DNA of 64,000 nt from Alistipes sp. (GTDB lineage: Bacteria; Bacteroidota; Bacteroidia; Bacteroidales; Rikenellaceae). The notes below the pieces were generated by a model. The model searched no databases. It was not told where the DNA came from and worked only from the letters and a program-made list of their open reading frames with translations. The DNA is taken from positions 1 through 64,000 of the forward strand of contig JAGBAX010000014.1 in NCBI GenBank assembly GCA_017938765.1. The letters are read 5' to 3'. Shown here in pieces: positions 26,114 through 34,172 of the stretch (its first letter is position 1; every line of letters starts with the position of its first letter). The translations under genes and the position numbers were made by a program.

Positions 26114-26719
26114 TTAGAAAAGCATTTTAGAGACCTTCTCACGCAGATACTCCTGCATCAGAGCGGCAAAAGACTCCTCAGTAAATGAGATGTAGTAGCC
26201 ACCACCCTTCTGGCAAACCTTAAATCCAGTGTGAACATCCTTTGAGTAACCGACCTCAATACCTGCAGCAAGAAGCTCCTGTGCAGATGCCTCAAATGCC
26301 TTAGTAAAGTCAGCCTCAAGAGCCGCAGGAAGCATAGCTGTAAGCTCAACCTTGCCACCATTATTCCACGCAGCAGCTACTGCAAGAAGAAGCGACTTAA
26401 CGAACTGAGCATCAACAACAGCTGCAGAAACACCTGCGCCAACACTCTTTGCAATAATCGCATCAGCAATCTCGGTCTTAATCTTTGCCAGCGCCTGCTT
26501 ACCTGCAAGTGAAATCTCAGTCATTGAGTTCTTCGCTGTATCGGCAGCCTTTGTCTCAGCCTCCTTTACAATCTTTGCAGCCTCAGCCTTAGCATCAGCA
26601 ATAATCTTTGCAGCTGTCGCCGTAGCCTCCGCTACAAGACGCTCAGCCTCGGCACGACCCTTCTCAAGCCCCTCACCATAAAGGCGCTCGGTCAGTTCCT
26701 TTAACTTTGTATTTTCCAT
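26114..26719 (-). CDS. ntpE: V-type ATPase subunit E (peripheral stalk)
   Basis: A 201-residue stalk subunit. The first ~110 residues are an Ala/Lys/Glu-rich long helix (KGRAEAERLVAEATATAAKII and further heptads) and the rest is a small globular head-binding domain (ending QEYLREKVSKMLF). First gene of the operon, with a -7 box at 26781. The usual partner subunit G/H is not encoded here; a tight homodimer or an unlinked gene would be needed. Confidence 0.87.
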   Translation of the reverse strand: MENTKLKELTERLYGEGLEKGRAEAERLVAEATATAAKIIADAKAEAAKIVKEAETKAADTAKNSMTEISLAGKQALAKIKTEIADAIIAKSVGAGVSAAVVDAQFVKSLLLAVAAAWNNGGKVELTAMLPAALEADFTKAFEASAQELLAAGIEVGYSKDVHTGFKVCQKGGGYYISFTEESFAALMQEYLREKVSKMLF

Positions 26720-26780
26720 AAGTTATTAAATTTATTTAAAAATTATTTTGTTTACAATTTCTTCTATCTATAAAACGGCA

Positions 26781-26788
26781 CAAATATA
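26781..26788 (-). promoter_or_regulatory. -7 box of the V-ATPase operon
   Basis: On the minus strand TATATTTG lies about 60 bp before the start of subunit E at 26719. The leader is AT-rich with no stable hairpin. Confidence 0.6.
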
Positions 26789-26868
26789 GCAAAATTTTAG
26801 GGAAGTAGCAAGATTAAACTTACGATATGTAACAATTTATCAACAATTTGGTTCTTTTTTGAGAGCCA

Positions 26869-26950
26869 TTGGCTTTTAGCCGTTAGCCATTGGCCATTAG
26901 CAAAGATTACAGAGTACAGATTACAGATTACAGAGCCAATAACTAAAAGC
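26869..26950. repeat. Short direct repeats in the gene-free stretch 26720-27078
   Basis: The 359 bp between the V-ATPase promoter and the DUF4301 gene holds no ORF that looks real. This part has repeated pieces: variants of GCCATTGGC / GCCATTAGC / TTAGCC at 26873-26901 and three copies of GATTACAG at 26906-26934. They look like slippage products rather than a CRISPR or operator; the rest is the hairpin element at 26953. Confidence 0.5.
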
Positions 26951-26952
26951 CA

Positions 26953-27078
26953 TTTTGTCGTCAGAGTGGTGCATTTACCACGCTCAATAAAAAATACCTG
27001 CGCAGGATAGTACCGAGTAGTACAGCCCAGCAGGCATTTTTTATTAGCGGCAGGAAATGTGCCACTATCACGACAAAA
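26953..27078 (-). repeat. Structured intergenic repeat, copy A
   Basis: A 126-bp imperfect hairpin whose outer arms (26953-26976 with 27055-27078) start TTTTGTCGT. An inner stem pairs AATAAAAAAT with ATTTTTTATT and CCTGC with GCAGG, closed by GTAC/GTAC. It is clearly related to the element at 61073-61189: the loop strand GGATAGTAC, GTACAGCC, TTTTTTATTAGCGGCAG and TATCACG are shared while the stem bases differ in a paired way. It abuts the stop codon of the DUF4301 gene, so it lies in that gene's 3' UTR. It could serve as a terminator, an ncRNA or a palindromic mobile repeat. Confidence 0.75.
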
Positions 27079-28512
27079 TTACTGGTGTTGTGGACGGAGT
27101 AGATCTTGAACAACCTTCACTGGCGAGAATGTCGTAATTGGAACATCCACAAAGATAGTACTCCAGTCTGCCATTGCTCCATTCCAAAGACCTGGAAGCT
27201 CCTGAGCGCGCAGCTCTCTACCACCACTTGACTTTGACGAGATGAAGCCCGTTGCAGGGTCAGTAAACTTACTCAAATCGTACTTTGTACCATCGGCAGC
27301 ATAGACACCACAAACAAGGTCTACTGGGTTAAAGTGTGTAGCATCCTTCATAAGGTGCATATCCTCTGCCGAAATCTGGCTTGACTCTGCAATCTGGAGA
27401 GTCTGAGTGCCGTCGGCATTTGCCACCCAGAATGGGCCACCACCAGGCTCACCCTCATTGCGAACCATTCCGCAGACACGAATTGGGCGAGCGAGAAGAC
27501 GCTCAAGAAGTGCAGCATCATACTGTGCAGGCAGCTTCACGCAGAGCTTTTTCTCAACAAATTCAGCCACTGCAGCAAGGTCTGCTTTACCACTCTTGAG
27601 TGATTCAAGAGCTGCGAAAGTCTGCTGCTGAAGCTCAAGAAGCAGACCAGCAAGAGCCTTCTTATAGAGGACTGTATCGCCACGCAGAGCGTCGGTTGTA
27701 ACATTGTCAATATTCTTAACAAAGATAACTTTTGCATCTATCTTATTGAGGTTTGCAAGCAGTGCTCCGTGACCTGCAGGACGGAAAAGAAGCTCGCCAC
27801 TTTCTGTTCTAAATGGCGTATTATCTGGGTTTACAGCAATAGTATCTGTAGAGGACATCTGCTGTGAGAAAGAGATATCATACTTAACACCGAACATCTG
27901 CTCATACTTAGCAGTACGCTCGGCAAGCAGAGCGCGGAAAGCACCCTCATGCTCTGGCGATACGGTAAAGTGGAGGCGAACAACGCCATCTGCAGCACCA
28001 TAGAGCGCGCCCTCAACAAGGTGCTCCTCAACAGCCTTACGAGAGCCATTCTCATAGGCGTGGAAAGTCACAAGACCCTTTGGCAGTGAGCCATATCCAA
28101 GACCCTGCTTGATAATTGCGCTAACGACAGCCTTCTCATCTGTAAAATCTGCCACAACAGCCTTAAGCTCTGGATAAAAAGCGAACTTCTCAATATTCTG
28201 AAGCAGAGTATCAATACCCTTTCCGCGCTTATCCTCATTCACAAACTCGAAGAGCTCTTTGAACATACGCGTAGCTGCACCAGATGCAGGGACGAACTTT
28301 GCAACAGTAACAGACTCATCTCTATGCTCATAACTATCAGCATAGGCAGCAGCCTGCTCAGGCGTTAAAACTGTAATACCATCATTTGGCGATGCGGCAC
28401 TCACGACCTTAAGTGAAGGAAATCCTTTGCGGAAATTTTCAATCTGAAGATTAACAGCCTCAACAGTAAGTCCATGGGCTGCAATTTGCTGAAGATCTTT
28501 CTCTGTAAACAT
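27079..28512 (-). CDS. DUF4301 family protein
   Basis: A 477-residue soluble protein matching the DUF4301 family, common in Bacteroidota. Landmarks include KFVPASGAATRMFKELFEF near residue 90, LPKGLVTFHAYENG, QMSSTDTIAVNPDNTPFR, LFRPAGHGALLANLN and CGMVRNEGEPGGGPFWV. The SGAATRM and RPAGHGALL phrases recall nucleotide-sugar pyrophosphorylase-like folds, but no assigned reaction exists to my knowledge. Single gene, followed directly by the structured repeat. No signal peptide. Confidence 0.87.
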   Translation of the reverse strand: MFTEKDLQQIAAHGLTVEAVNLQIENFRKGFPSLKVVSAASPNDGITVLTPEQAAAYADSYEHRDESVTVAKFVPASGAATRMFKELFEFVNEDKRGKGIDTLLQNIEKFAFYPELKAVVADFTDEKAVVSAIIKQGLGYGSLPKGLVTFHAYENGSRKAVEEHLVEGALYGAADGVVRLHFTVSPEHEGAFRALLAERTAKYEQMFGVKYDISFSQQMSSTDTIAVNPDNTPFRTESGELLFRPAGHGALLANLNKIDAKVIFVKNIDNVTTDALRGDTVLYKKALAGLLLELQQQTFAALESLKSGKADLAAVAEFVEKKLCVKLPAQYDAALLERLLARPIRVCGMVRNEGEPGGGPFWVANADGTQTLQIAESSQISAEDMHLMKDATHFNPVDLVCGVYAADGTKYDLSKFTDPATGFISSKSSGGRELRAQELPGLWNGAMADWSTIFVDVPITTFSPVKVVQDLLRPQHQ

Positions 28513-28555
28513 ATTAACGGTTTAAGTTTTATAGGTTTTTAAAGTTTTAAGTAGC

Positions 28556-28563
28556 CAAAGTTA
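28556..28563 (-). promoter_or_regulatory. -7 box of the DUF4301 gene
   Basis: Minus strand TAACTTTG, about 43 bp before the ATG at 28512. Confidence 0.5.
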
Positions 28564-28605
28564 AACATTTTTCTTGTAATTAACACATTTCTGAACATTT
28601 ATTTT

Positions 28606-28613
28606 TATCTTTA
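28606..28613 (+). promoter_or_regulatory. -7 box for the murB operon
   Basis: TATCTTTA matches TAnnTTTG in all but its last base and lies 18 bp before the ATG at 28632. Confidence 0.4.
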
Positions 28614-28631
28614 CCGCGCAATTTAGAGATT

Positions 28632-29645
28632 ATGATACGAGTTTTTGAAAATAGTGACCTCTCTGCACGCAACAGTTTCAAGGTGCATCAGCAGGCCGCA
28701 AAGATAGTAGAGTTTGACAGCAACAGCGACCTACAACAGATTTTTGCCGAGCAGGTAACCGACCGTTGGATGGTTATGGGCGGAGCAAACAACATACTCT
28801 TCACGCGCGACATTGACTTTCCAATAATCATTCCGCGCAACGAGCAGATTGAGATTCTCTCTGAGGGCAACGAGGGAGTATATGTTCGCGTAGGTGCTGG
28901 ACTTGAGTGGGATGAGCTTGTAGCGTGGAGCGTAGAGCGCGGGCTGTGGGGTCTTGAGAATCTATCTCTTATTCCTGGCAAGGTGGGCGCTGCGCCAGTG
29001 CAGAACATCGGAGCTTATGGAGCCGAGGCGAAAGATACTATTGCAAGTGTAGAGATGTTCTTTCCAGAGCAAGGGGCCTTTGTCACACTTGCAGCAGAGC
29101 ATTGCGGATTTGGCTACCGCGAGAGCGTGTTCAAGCACACCCTCAAAGGCCGCGTAATTATCACCTCTGTCACCTTCTGTCTCTCTAAAGTTGCCGCTCC
29201 AAAGCTCGGCTACGGGGATGTAGAGCGCGAGGTAGAGGCTCGTGGCGGAGTATCGCTCACAAATATCCGCGAGGCTATCTGCGCCATTCGTCGTGCAAAG
29301 TTACCCGACACTGCCGTAACAGGCAATGCGGGCAGCTTCTTCAAAAACCCTATCGTAGAGGCTTCGGTAGCGCAAAATCTACTGAAACAGTATCCAGATA
29401 TGCCGCACTACCCTACTGCCGACACTACAAAGGTTAAGCTCGCCGCAGGTTGGCTTATAGACCAGTGCGGGCTGAAGGGATACAGCGAGGGCAATGTAGG
29501 CGTACATAGCCGTCAGGCCCTTGTACTTATAAACACCACAGGTAATGCTACTGGTAGCGAGGTGATAGCCTTTGCGGGCAAAGTTTGCCAAACCGTTGCC
29601 CAGAAATTCGGCATTACTATTGAGCCAGAGGTGAATATACTATGA
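28632..29645 (+). CDS. murB: UDP-N-acetylmuramate dehydrogenase
   Basis: A 337-residue FAD enzyme that reduces UDP-GlcNAc-enolpyruvate to UDP-MurNAc in peptidoglycan synthesis. Visible: VMGGANNILF (FAD phosphate loop), SLIPGKVGAAPVQNIGAYGAE, GYRESVFK, and GNAGSFFKNP with the catalytic Ser; the final EPEVNIL carries the catalytic Glu. Presence of the Y-R-x-S-x-F loop and the length put it with the type I (E. coli-like) enzymes. Its stop overlaps the tilS start by 4 bp. Confidence 0.95.
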   Translation: MIRVFENSDLSARNSFKVHQQAAKIVEFDSNSDLQQIFAEQVTDRWMVMGGANNILFTRDIDFPIIIPRNEQIEILSEGNEGVYVRVGAGLEWDELVAWSVERGLWGLENLSLIPGKVGAAPVQNIGAYGAEAKDTIASVEMFFPEQGAFVTLAAEHCGFGYRESVFKHTLKGRVIITSVTFCLSKVAAPKLGYGDVEREVEARGGVSLTNIREAICAIRRAKLPDTAVTGNAGSFFKNPIVEASVAQNLLKQYPDMPHYPTADTTKVKLAAGWLIDQCGLKGYSEGNVGVHSRQALVLINTTGNATGSEVIAFAGKVCQTVAQKFGITIEPEVNIL

Positions 29646-30997
29646 GAAAAAACAGACTTTTAGAGCACTTCAAGCAGTATAACGAGCGCCACCAGCTATT
29701 TAGCCATCAGGATAAAATCCTGCTGACAGTATCGGGCGGTGTAGACTCAATGGTTATGCTCTCACTCTTTGTAGAGGGAGGGTATGATATTGGCGTTGCA
29801 CACTGTAACTTCAACCTGCGCGGCGCAGAGTCTGATGGCGATGAGGCCTCTGTAGAGGCAGCAGCAAAGGCTTACGGTGTGCCATACTACTGCAAGAGAT
29901 TTGACACCAAGGCAGAGATGGAGCTTACGGGCGAGTCAATGGAGATGGCGGCTCGCAGGCTAAGATACGAGTGGTTTGACGAGCTAAGCCGCGAGCATGG
30001 ATACACAGCCATTGCCATTGCCCATCATATAGATGACTCTATAGAGACATTCTTCATCAACCTTTTCCGAGGTACGGGTTTACGCGGACTTACGGGTATT
30101 ACTCGCCAACGAGGCAATGTTATCCGTCCGCTACTATTTGCCGAGAGGCGCGAGATTCACGAGTATGCTGTCTCTCACAAGATTGCCTTCCGTGAGGACT
30201 CATCAAACCACTCGCAGAAGTATCTTCGCAACAAGATTCGCATAGGATTGCTACCTAAGGTGCGCGAGATTAACCCTCGCTTTACATCTATCATGCGAGG
30301 CAATCTATACCACCTTTATGATGCACAGTGCTTTATCGAGGCGGGAATATCAAAGATTAAGCAGGCTGTGCTTGAGCATAGCCAGAATAGCGTAGACCGC
30401 ATACACACCACACTTATTGAGGAGCACTTCCCTAAGGAGTTTGTTATCTACGAAATTCTTAGCACACAGTACGGCTTCAAGGGCGATGTTGTAGATGAGC
30501 TCATCAGGGCTCTTAAGAGTTGTGAGTCGGGTAAGCGATTCTACTCTAAAGAGTATATCGCCTGCATAGACCGCACAGATATTGTTATTGCGCCAATTGC
30601 AGAGGACGACGACTGTATGACCATCGTCACGCGCGAGCAACTACGCAGCTACTGTGGCAACTCTGTCCTCTACCTTGAGCACACAGATATAGACAATGTT
30701 TCGGACTACAATGCACCCGCAGAGATAGCATATCTTGACGAGCAGAAGCTGGTCTACCCACTAACTCTACGCCGTTGGCAGGAGGGGGATAGTTTTATTC
30801 CTTTTGGAATGATTGGCAGAAAGAAGGTTAGCGACTACCTTACAGACCGCAAGGTCTCTGTAATAGAGAAGAGCCGCCAGTTTGTACTCCTTTCTGGCGA
30901 GGATATTGTCTGGGTAGTCGGCAGGCGCATAGATGACAGATACCGCATAACCAAGCAGACAGAGAATATATTAAAAATCACTAAACAGACCCTCTAA
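29642..30997 (+). CDS. tilS: tRNA(Ile)-lysidine synthase
   Basis: A 451-residue ATP-pyrophosphatase that converts C34 of the CAU-anticodon tRNA-Ile to lysidine so that it reads AUA. The PP-loop SGGVDSM is near residue 31, then CNFNLRGAESDGDE and AHHIDDSIETFFINLFRGTGLRGLTG; a C-terminal TilS domain includes WQEGDSFIPFGMIGRKKVSDYLTDRK. Length fits the long form. It sits in an operon of tRNA and replication genes and overlaps holA by one base. Confidence 0.94.
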   Translation: MRKNRLLEHFKQYNERHQLFSHQDKILLTVSGGVDSMVMLSLFVEGGYDIGVAHCNFNLRGAESDGDEASVEAAAKAYGVPYYCKRFDTKAEMELTGESMEMAARRLRYEWFDELSREHGYTAIAIAHHIDDSIETFFINLFRGTGLRGLTGITRQRGNVIRPLLFAERREIHEYAVSHKIAFREDSSNHSQKYLRNKIRIGLLPKVREINPRFTSIMRGNLYHLYDAQCFIEAGISKIKQAVLEHSQNSVDRIHTTLIEEHFPKEFVIYEILSTQYGFKGDVVDELIRALKSCESGKRFYSKEYIACIDRTDIVIAPIAEDDDCMTIVTREQLRSYCGNSVLYLEHTDIDNVSDYNAPAEIAYLDEQKLVYPLTLRRWQEGDSFIPFGMIGRKKVSDYLTDRKVSVIEKSRQFVLLSGEDIVWVVGRRIDDRYRITKQTENILKITKQTL

Positions 30998-32064
30998 TGG
31001 CAAAAAGCACACGAAAATTTAAGGATTGCGATGCTGACTTTCGCAAAATTTGCGCCGATATAGAGAGTCGCAAATATGCCCCCGTCTACCTACTTTCAGG
31101 CGAGGAGCCATACTTCATTGACATTATCTCCGAGAAGATTGCCACCACAGTACTCAACGAGGCGGAGAGAGCCTTTAACCAGGTTGTTGTCTACGGCAGG
31201 GATACAGACGGTAGCGCCATTGCCAGCCAGTGCCGCCAAATCCCGATGATAGGGGGATATACAGTGGTTATTGTCAAGGAGGCACAGGCTATGCCACAAT
31301 TAGAGCAATTAGCAGCCTACACTGCCAACCCCGTACAATCTACCATTCTGGTAATATGTCACAAGGAGAAGAGCCCCGACAAGCGACAGTCTCTCTACAA
31401 GAGTTGCCTTGCCAATGGCGTGGTCTTTGAGTCTATCCGTCCACGAGACTACGAGATTAAGGATTGGCTTGGAGGCTTTGTGGCTCAACATGGACTTCAG
31501 ATGGCGCCAAACTGCGCACAAACGCTTGTTGACCACCTCGGCACAGATATCTCACGCATAGGCAATGAGATTAACAAACTTATTGTCTCTCTGCCTGAGA
31601 ATTGTAGTCGCATAACAGCTACAGAGATTGAGACATACATCGGTATTTCAAAGGATTTCAACATATATGAGCTTTGCCGCGCTGTAGCAGTAAAAGATGT
31701 CAAGCGAGCGATGAATATTGCCGACCACCTCGCACAGAACTCAAAGCAAACCCCTCTACTGCTGATAATTATGGCTCTCTCCGGCACCTTCCGCGAGATA
31801 TTTATTGTTGAGTATCTCCGCTGGTTAGAGCGAGTAAAGCGCGTTCCATTCCCAACAGACCAGGAGCTACTTGGTCACCTCAAGGGTATTAATATATACG
31901 CCCTGCGCGATATTAAAAGCTACTCAAGCCTATGGCCGCGACCCAAACTCTTTAACATCTTAGGCTTGCTACGAGAGTACGACGGTAAAAGTAAAGGTAT
32001 AGGCTCTGGAGGCAAGAGTGATGGCGAACTATTAACCGAGTTACTACTAAAAATTTTTATGTAA
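30997..32064 (+). CDS. holA: DNA polymerase III delta subunit
   Basis: A 355-residue clamp-loader subunit. The N-terminal pattern PVYLLSGEEPYFIDIISEKI is characteristic of HolA. Further blocks are VVIVKEAQAMPQLEQL, AQTLVDHLGTDISRIGNEINKLIV and the C-terminal collar helices. It opens the beta clamp within the clamp loader. Start by one-base overlap with tilS (TAATG). Length is standard. Confidence 0.92.
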   Translation: MAKSTRKFKDCDADFRKICADIESRKYAPVYLLSGEEPYFIDIISEKIATTVLNEAERAFNQVVVYGRDTDGSAIASQCRQIPMIGGYTVVIVKEAQAMPQLEQLAAYTANPVQSTILVICHKEKSPDKRQSLYKSCLANGVVFESIRPRDYEIKDWLGGFVAQHGLQMAPNCAQTLVDHLGTDISRIGNEINKLIVSLPENCSRITATEIETYIGISKDFNIYELCRAVAVKDVKRAMNIADHLAQNSKQTPLLLIIMALSGTFREIFIVEYLRWLERVKRVPFPTDQELLGHLKGINIYALRDIKSYSSLWPRPKLFNILGLLREYDGKSKGIGSGGKSDGELLTELLLKIFM

Positions 32065-32067
32065 GCT

Positions 32068-32832
32068 ATGGAGCACTTCCTTATTAAAGATAACTCGGTT
32101 ATCAAGTACAATACAGATGAGCTAACAGTTTGTCCATGTCAACGAATGCGCACCAAAGGATATAACATTATAAACCTTACTCGCCACCTTGAGTTGTTAG
32201 ACTTTACATACAACATCCTTTACGGAGAGTCATGCACACTACAACAGAGCGAAGTAGAGAGTGCATGCAACACCTTGCTACTAAAAGGAGGTTATTCTAG
32301 TTCTGCCACACATATTGTTGAGATGCAGTACGACCAGAACAAGAGTCTTCTACTGCGCGTAGTTGAGACATCTCCTTACAAGGAGTTTGCACTACGTGCC
32401 CTACGCCCTAATGCACAGCTGTTTAGCATTGAGGGGCATGAGCTTACACTGCAGACCACTGCTGCGACTCAATTCACAGAGCTACTACGACTGCTCTCTC
32501 GCCACTACAACTGCGATGTTCCACTCTGCGTAAATAGCCAGGGTGAGGTGTGGAGCGTAGATGGCACAGTGCCATTTGTCGTTAAAGGCAAACAGATAAC
32601 TATCGGCACGTCTATGGATACCGTCGAGGCTGAAATGGCTGCCACAGCATTAGCAAGCCTTATCAAGTATGAGGTTAAAATGGATATAATAACGGTTGAT
32701 CAGGCATTAGATGCTGACGAGATTTTCTATGTAGACAGTCGCGGCATCACCTGCCTAAAATCAATCTCAGGGAATATGTTGAGCGACAATATCGCCAACC
32801 TCCTCTATCGTACACTAAACTTTGTAGTATAA
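32068..32832 (+). CDS. Degenerate class IV aminotransferase-like protein
   Basis: A 254-residue protein. The C-terminal half follows the layout of class IV PLP enzymes (branched-chain aminotransferase / aminodeoxychorismate lyase): [41 protein letters not shown], and [20 protein letters not shown], the last being the usual LADEVFLTGT-like strand. The N-terminal half has no clear PLP-lysine context and the cofactor phosphate-binding threonines of the family appear changed. It may be a pseudo-enzyme or an unusual branch. The start is 3 bp after holA, and the stop overlaps mnmA by one base. Confidence 0.6.
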   Translation: MEHFLIKDNSVIKYNTDELTVCPCQRMRTKGYNIINLTRHLELLDFTYNILYGESCTLQQSEVESACNTLLLKGGYSSSATHIVEMQYDQNKSLLLRVVETSPYKEFALRALRPNAQLFSIEGHELTLQTTAATQFTELLRLLSRHYNCDVPLCVNSQGEVWSVDGTVPFVVKGKQITIGTSMDTVEAEMAATALASLIKYEVKMDIITVDQALDADEIFYVDSRGITCLKSISGNMLSDNIANLLYRTLNFVV

Positions 32833-34007
32833 TGGCAAAAGTTGTTATAGGACTATCTGGAGGCGTAGACTCATCCGTTGCAGCGTGGCTACTCAAGGAG
32901 CAGGGGCACGAGGTCATCGGTCTGTTTATGCGCAACTGGCACGACACGACAGGTACTCTTGAGGGAGACTGCCCTTGGTACGACGACCAACTCTTTGCTG
33001 AGCTTGTTGCAAAGCGCCTTGACATACCGTTCCACTTTGTAGACCTCTCGGAGCAGTACCGCGAGCGCGTTGTAGAGTATATGTTTGCCGAGTACGAGAG
33101 GGGTAGGACACCAAATCCCGATGTACTGTGCAACCGCGAGATAAAGTTTGATGTATTCCTTAAGGAGGCACTTAAGCTCGGCGCAGAGTATGTCGCTACG
33201 GGACACTACTGCCGAAAGAGCGAGCAGACCGTTGATGGCAAGACAACTTACTCTCTGCTTGCAGGAACAGATAGTAACAAAGACCAGAGCTACTTCCTCT
33301 GCCAGCTTACTCAGGAGCAGTTGAAGTACGCCCTCTTCCCTATCGGGCACCTTACAAAGCCTGAGGTGCGCGAGATTGCACTACAACAAAAGCTCGCAAC
33401 AGCAAAGCGTAAAGATTCGCAGGGAATATGCTTTGTCGGCAAGGTAGACCTTCCAGTATTTCTACAGCAGAAGCTCGCCACCCGTAAGGGAAACATCCAC
33501 GAGATAGTGCCCACTTGGCCAAAGTACGCTCGTTATGCCGAAGATACAACTCTTGAGGGCATGGCGCGTCCATATAGCTACACTGTGCGCGACGGCAAGA
33601 AGATTGGCGAGCATACGGGCGCGCACTTCTACACCATCGGACAGCGCAAGGGTCTGGGTATTGGAGGGCGCAAACAGTCTCTGTTTATCATCGGCACAGA
33701 TGTTGTGACAAACACAATCTATGTTGGCCAGGGCGATGACCATCCAGGACTCTATCGCAGGGCTCTCAAAGTTCTACCTACTGAGATACACTGGATAGAT
33801 ACAACTGAGGCATTGAAGACAGGTGAGACTCGCCGCTATCAAGTCCGCATTCGCTATCGTCAGCCACTGCAAGAGGCTACGTTGCATATGACAGACGATG
33901 GCGCATACATAGTTTTTGACACTCCACAGCGTAGCATTGCAGCGGGTCAATTTGTGGCGTGGTACGACGGCGATAGAGTGGTCGGCTCAGGTGTAATATC
34001 TGCCTGA
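32832..34007 (+). CDS. mnmA: tRNA-specific 2-thiouridylase
   Basis: A 391-residue PP-loop enzyme that makes 2-thiouridine at U34 of Lys, Glu and Gln tRNAs. [15 protein letters not shown] is at residues 7-21; the sulfur-relay cysteines are Cys100 in [12 protein letters not shown] and Cys200 in [23 protein letters not shown] and [14 protein letters not shown] also match. Length is normal. Last gene of the operon; no clear terminator follows, and the next gene has its own promoter 90 bp on. Confidence 0.95.
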   Translation: MAKVVIGLSGGVDSSVAAWLLKEQGHEVIGLFMRNWHDTTGTLEGDCPWYDDQLFAELVAKRLDIPFHFVDLSEQYRERVVEYMFAEYERGRTPNPDVLCNREIKFDVFLKEALKLGAEYVATGHYCRKSEQTVDGKTTYSLLAGTDSNKDQSYFLCQLTQEQLKYALFPIGHLTKPEVREIALQQKLATAKRKDSQGICFVGKVDLPVFLQQKLATRKGNIHEIVPTWPKYARYAEDTTLEGMARPYSYTVRDGKKIGEHTGAHFYTIGQRKGLGIGGRKQSLFIIGTDVVTNTIYVGQGDDHPGLYRRALKVLPTEIHWIDTTEALKTGETRRYQVRIRYRQPLQEATLHMTDDGAYIVFDTPQRSIAAGQFVAWYDGDRVVGSGVISA

Positions 34008-34095
34008 TACATAGCGATTATGGCACAATTGGTGGGACTATTAAAAAAATTAATAGTTTTTGCTCATTTTGTGTCGTTGTTTACAAAAAAATTAC

Positions 34096-34103
34096 TATAT
34101 TTG
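34096..34103 (+). promoter_or_regulatory. -7 box for ppdK
   Basis: TATATTTG followed by CTG, 69 bp before the ATG at 34173, giving a 5' leader of roughly 65 nt with no evident structure. Confidence 0.6.
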
Positions 34104-34172
34104 CTGTTCGGAACAGATAGAAACGAAAAAACAATCAAATTTATATTTAATTAACACAAAAATTAAAGATTT

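Noticed and set aside
26869..26950. GATTACAG and GCCATTRGC repeats as a CRISPR
   Set aside because: Units are 8-9 bp, irregularly spaced and without spacers of uniform length or cas genes.
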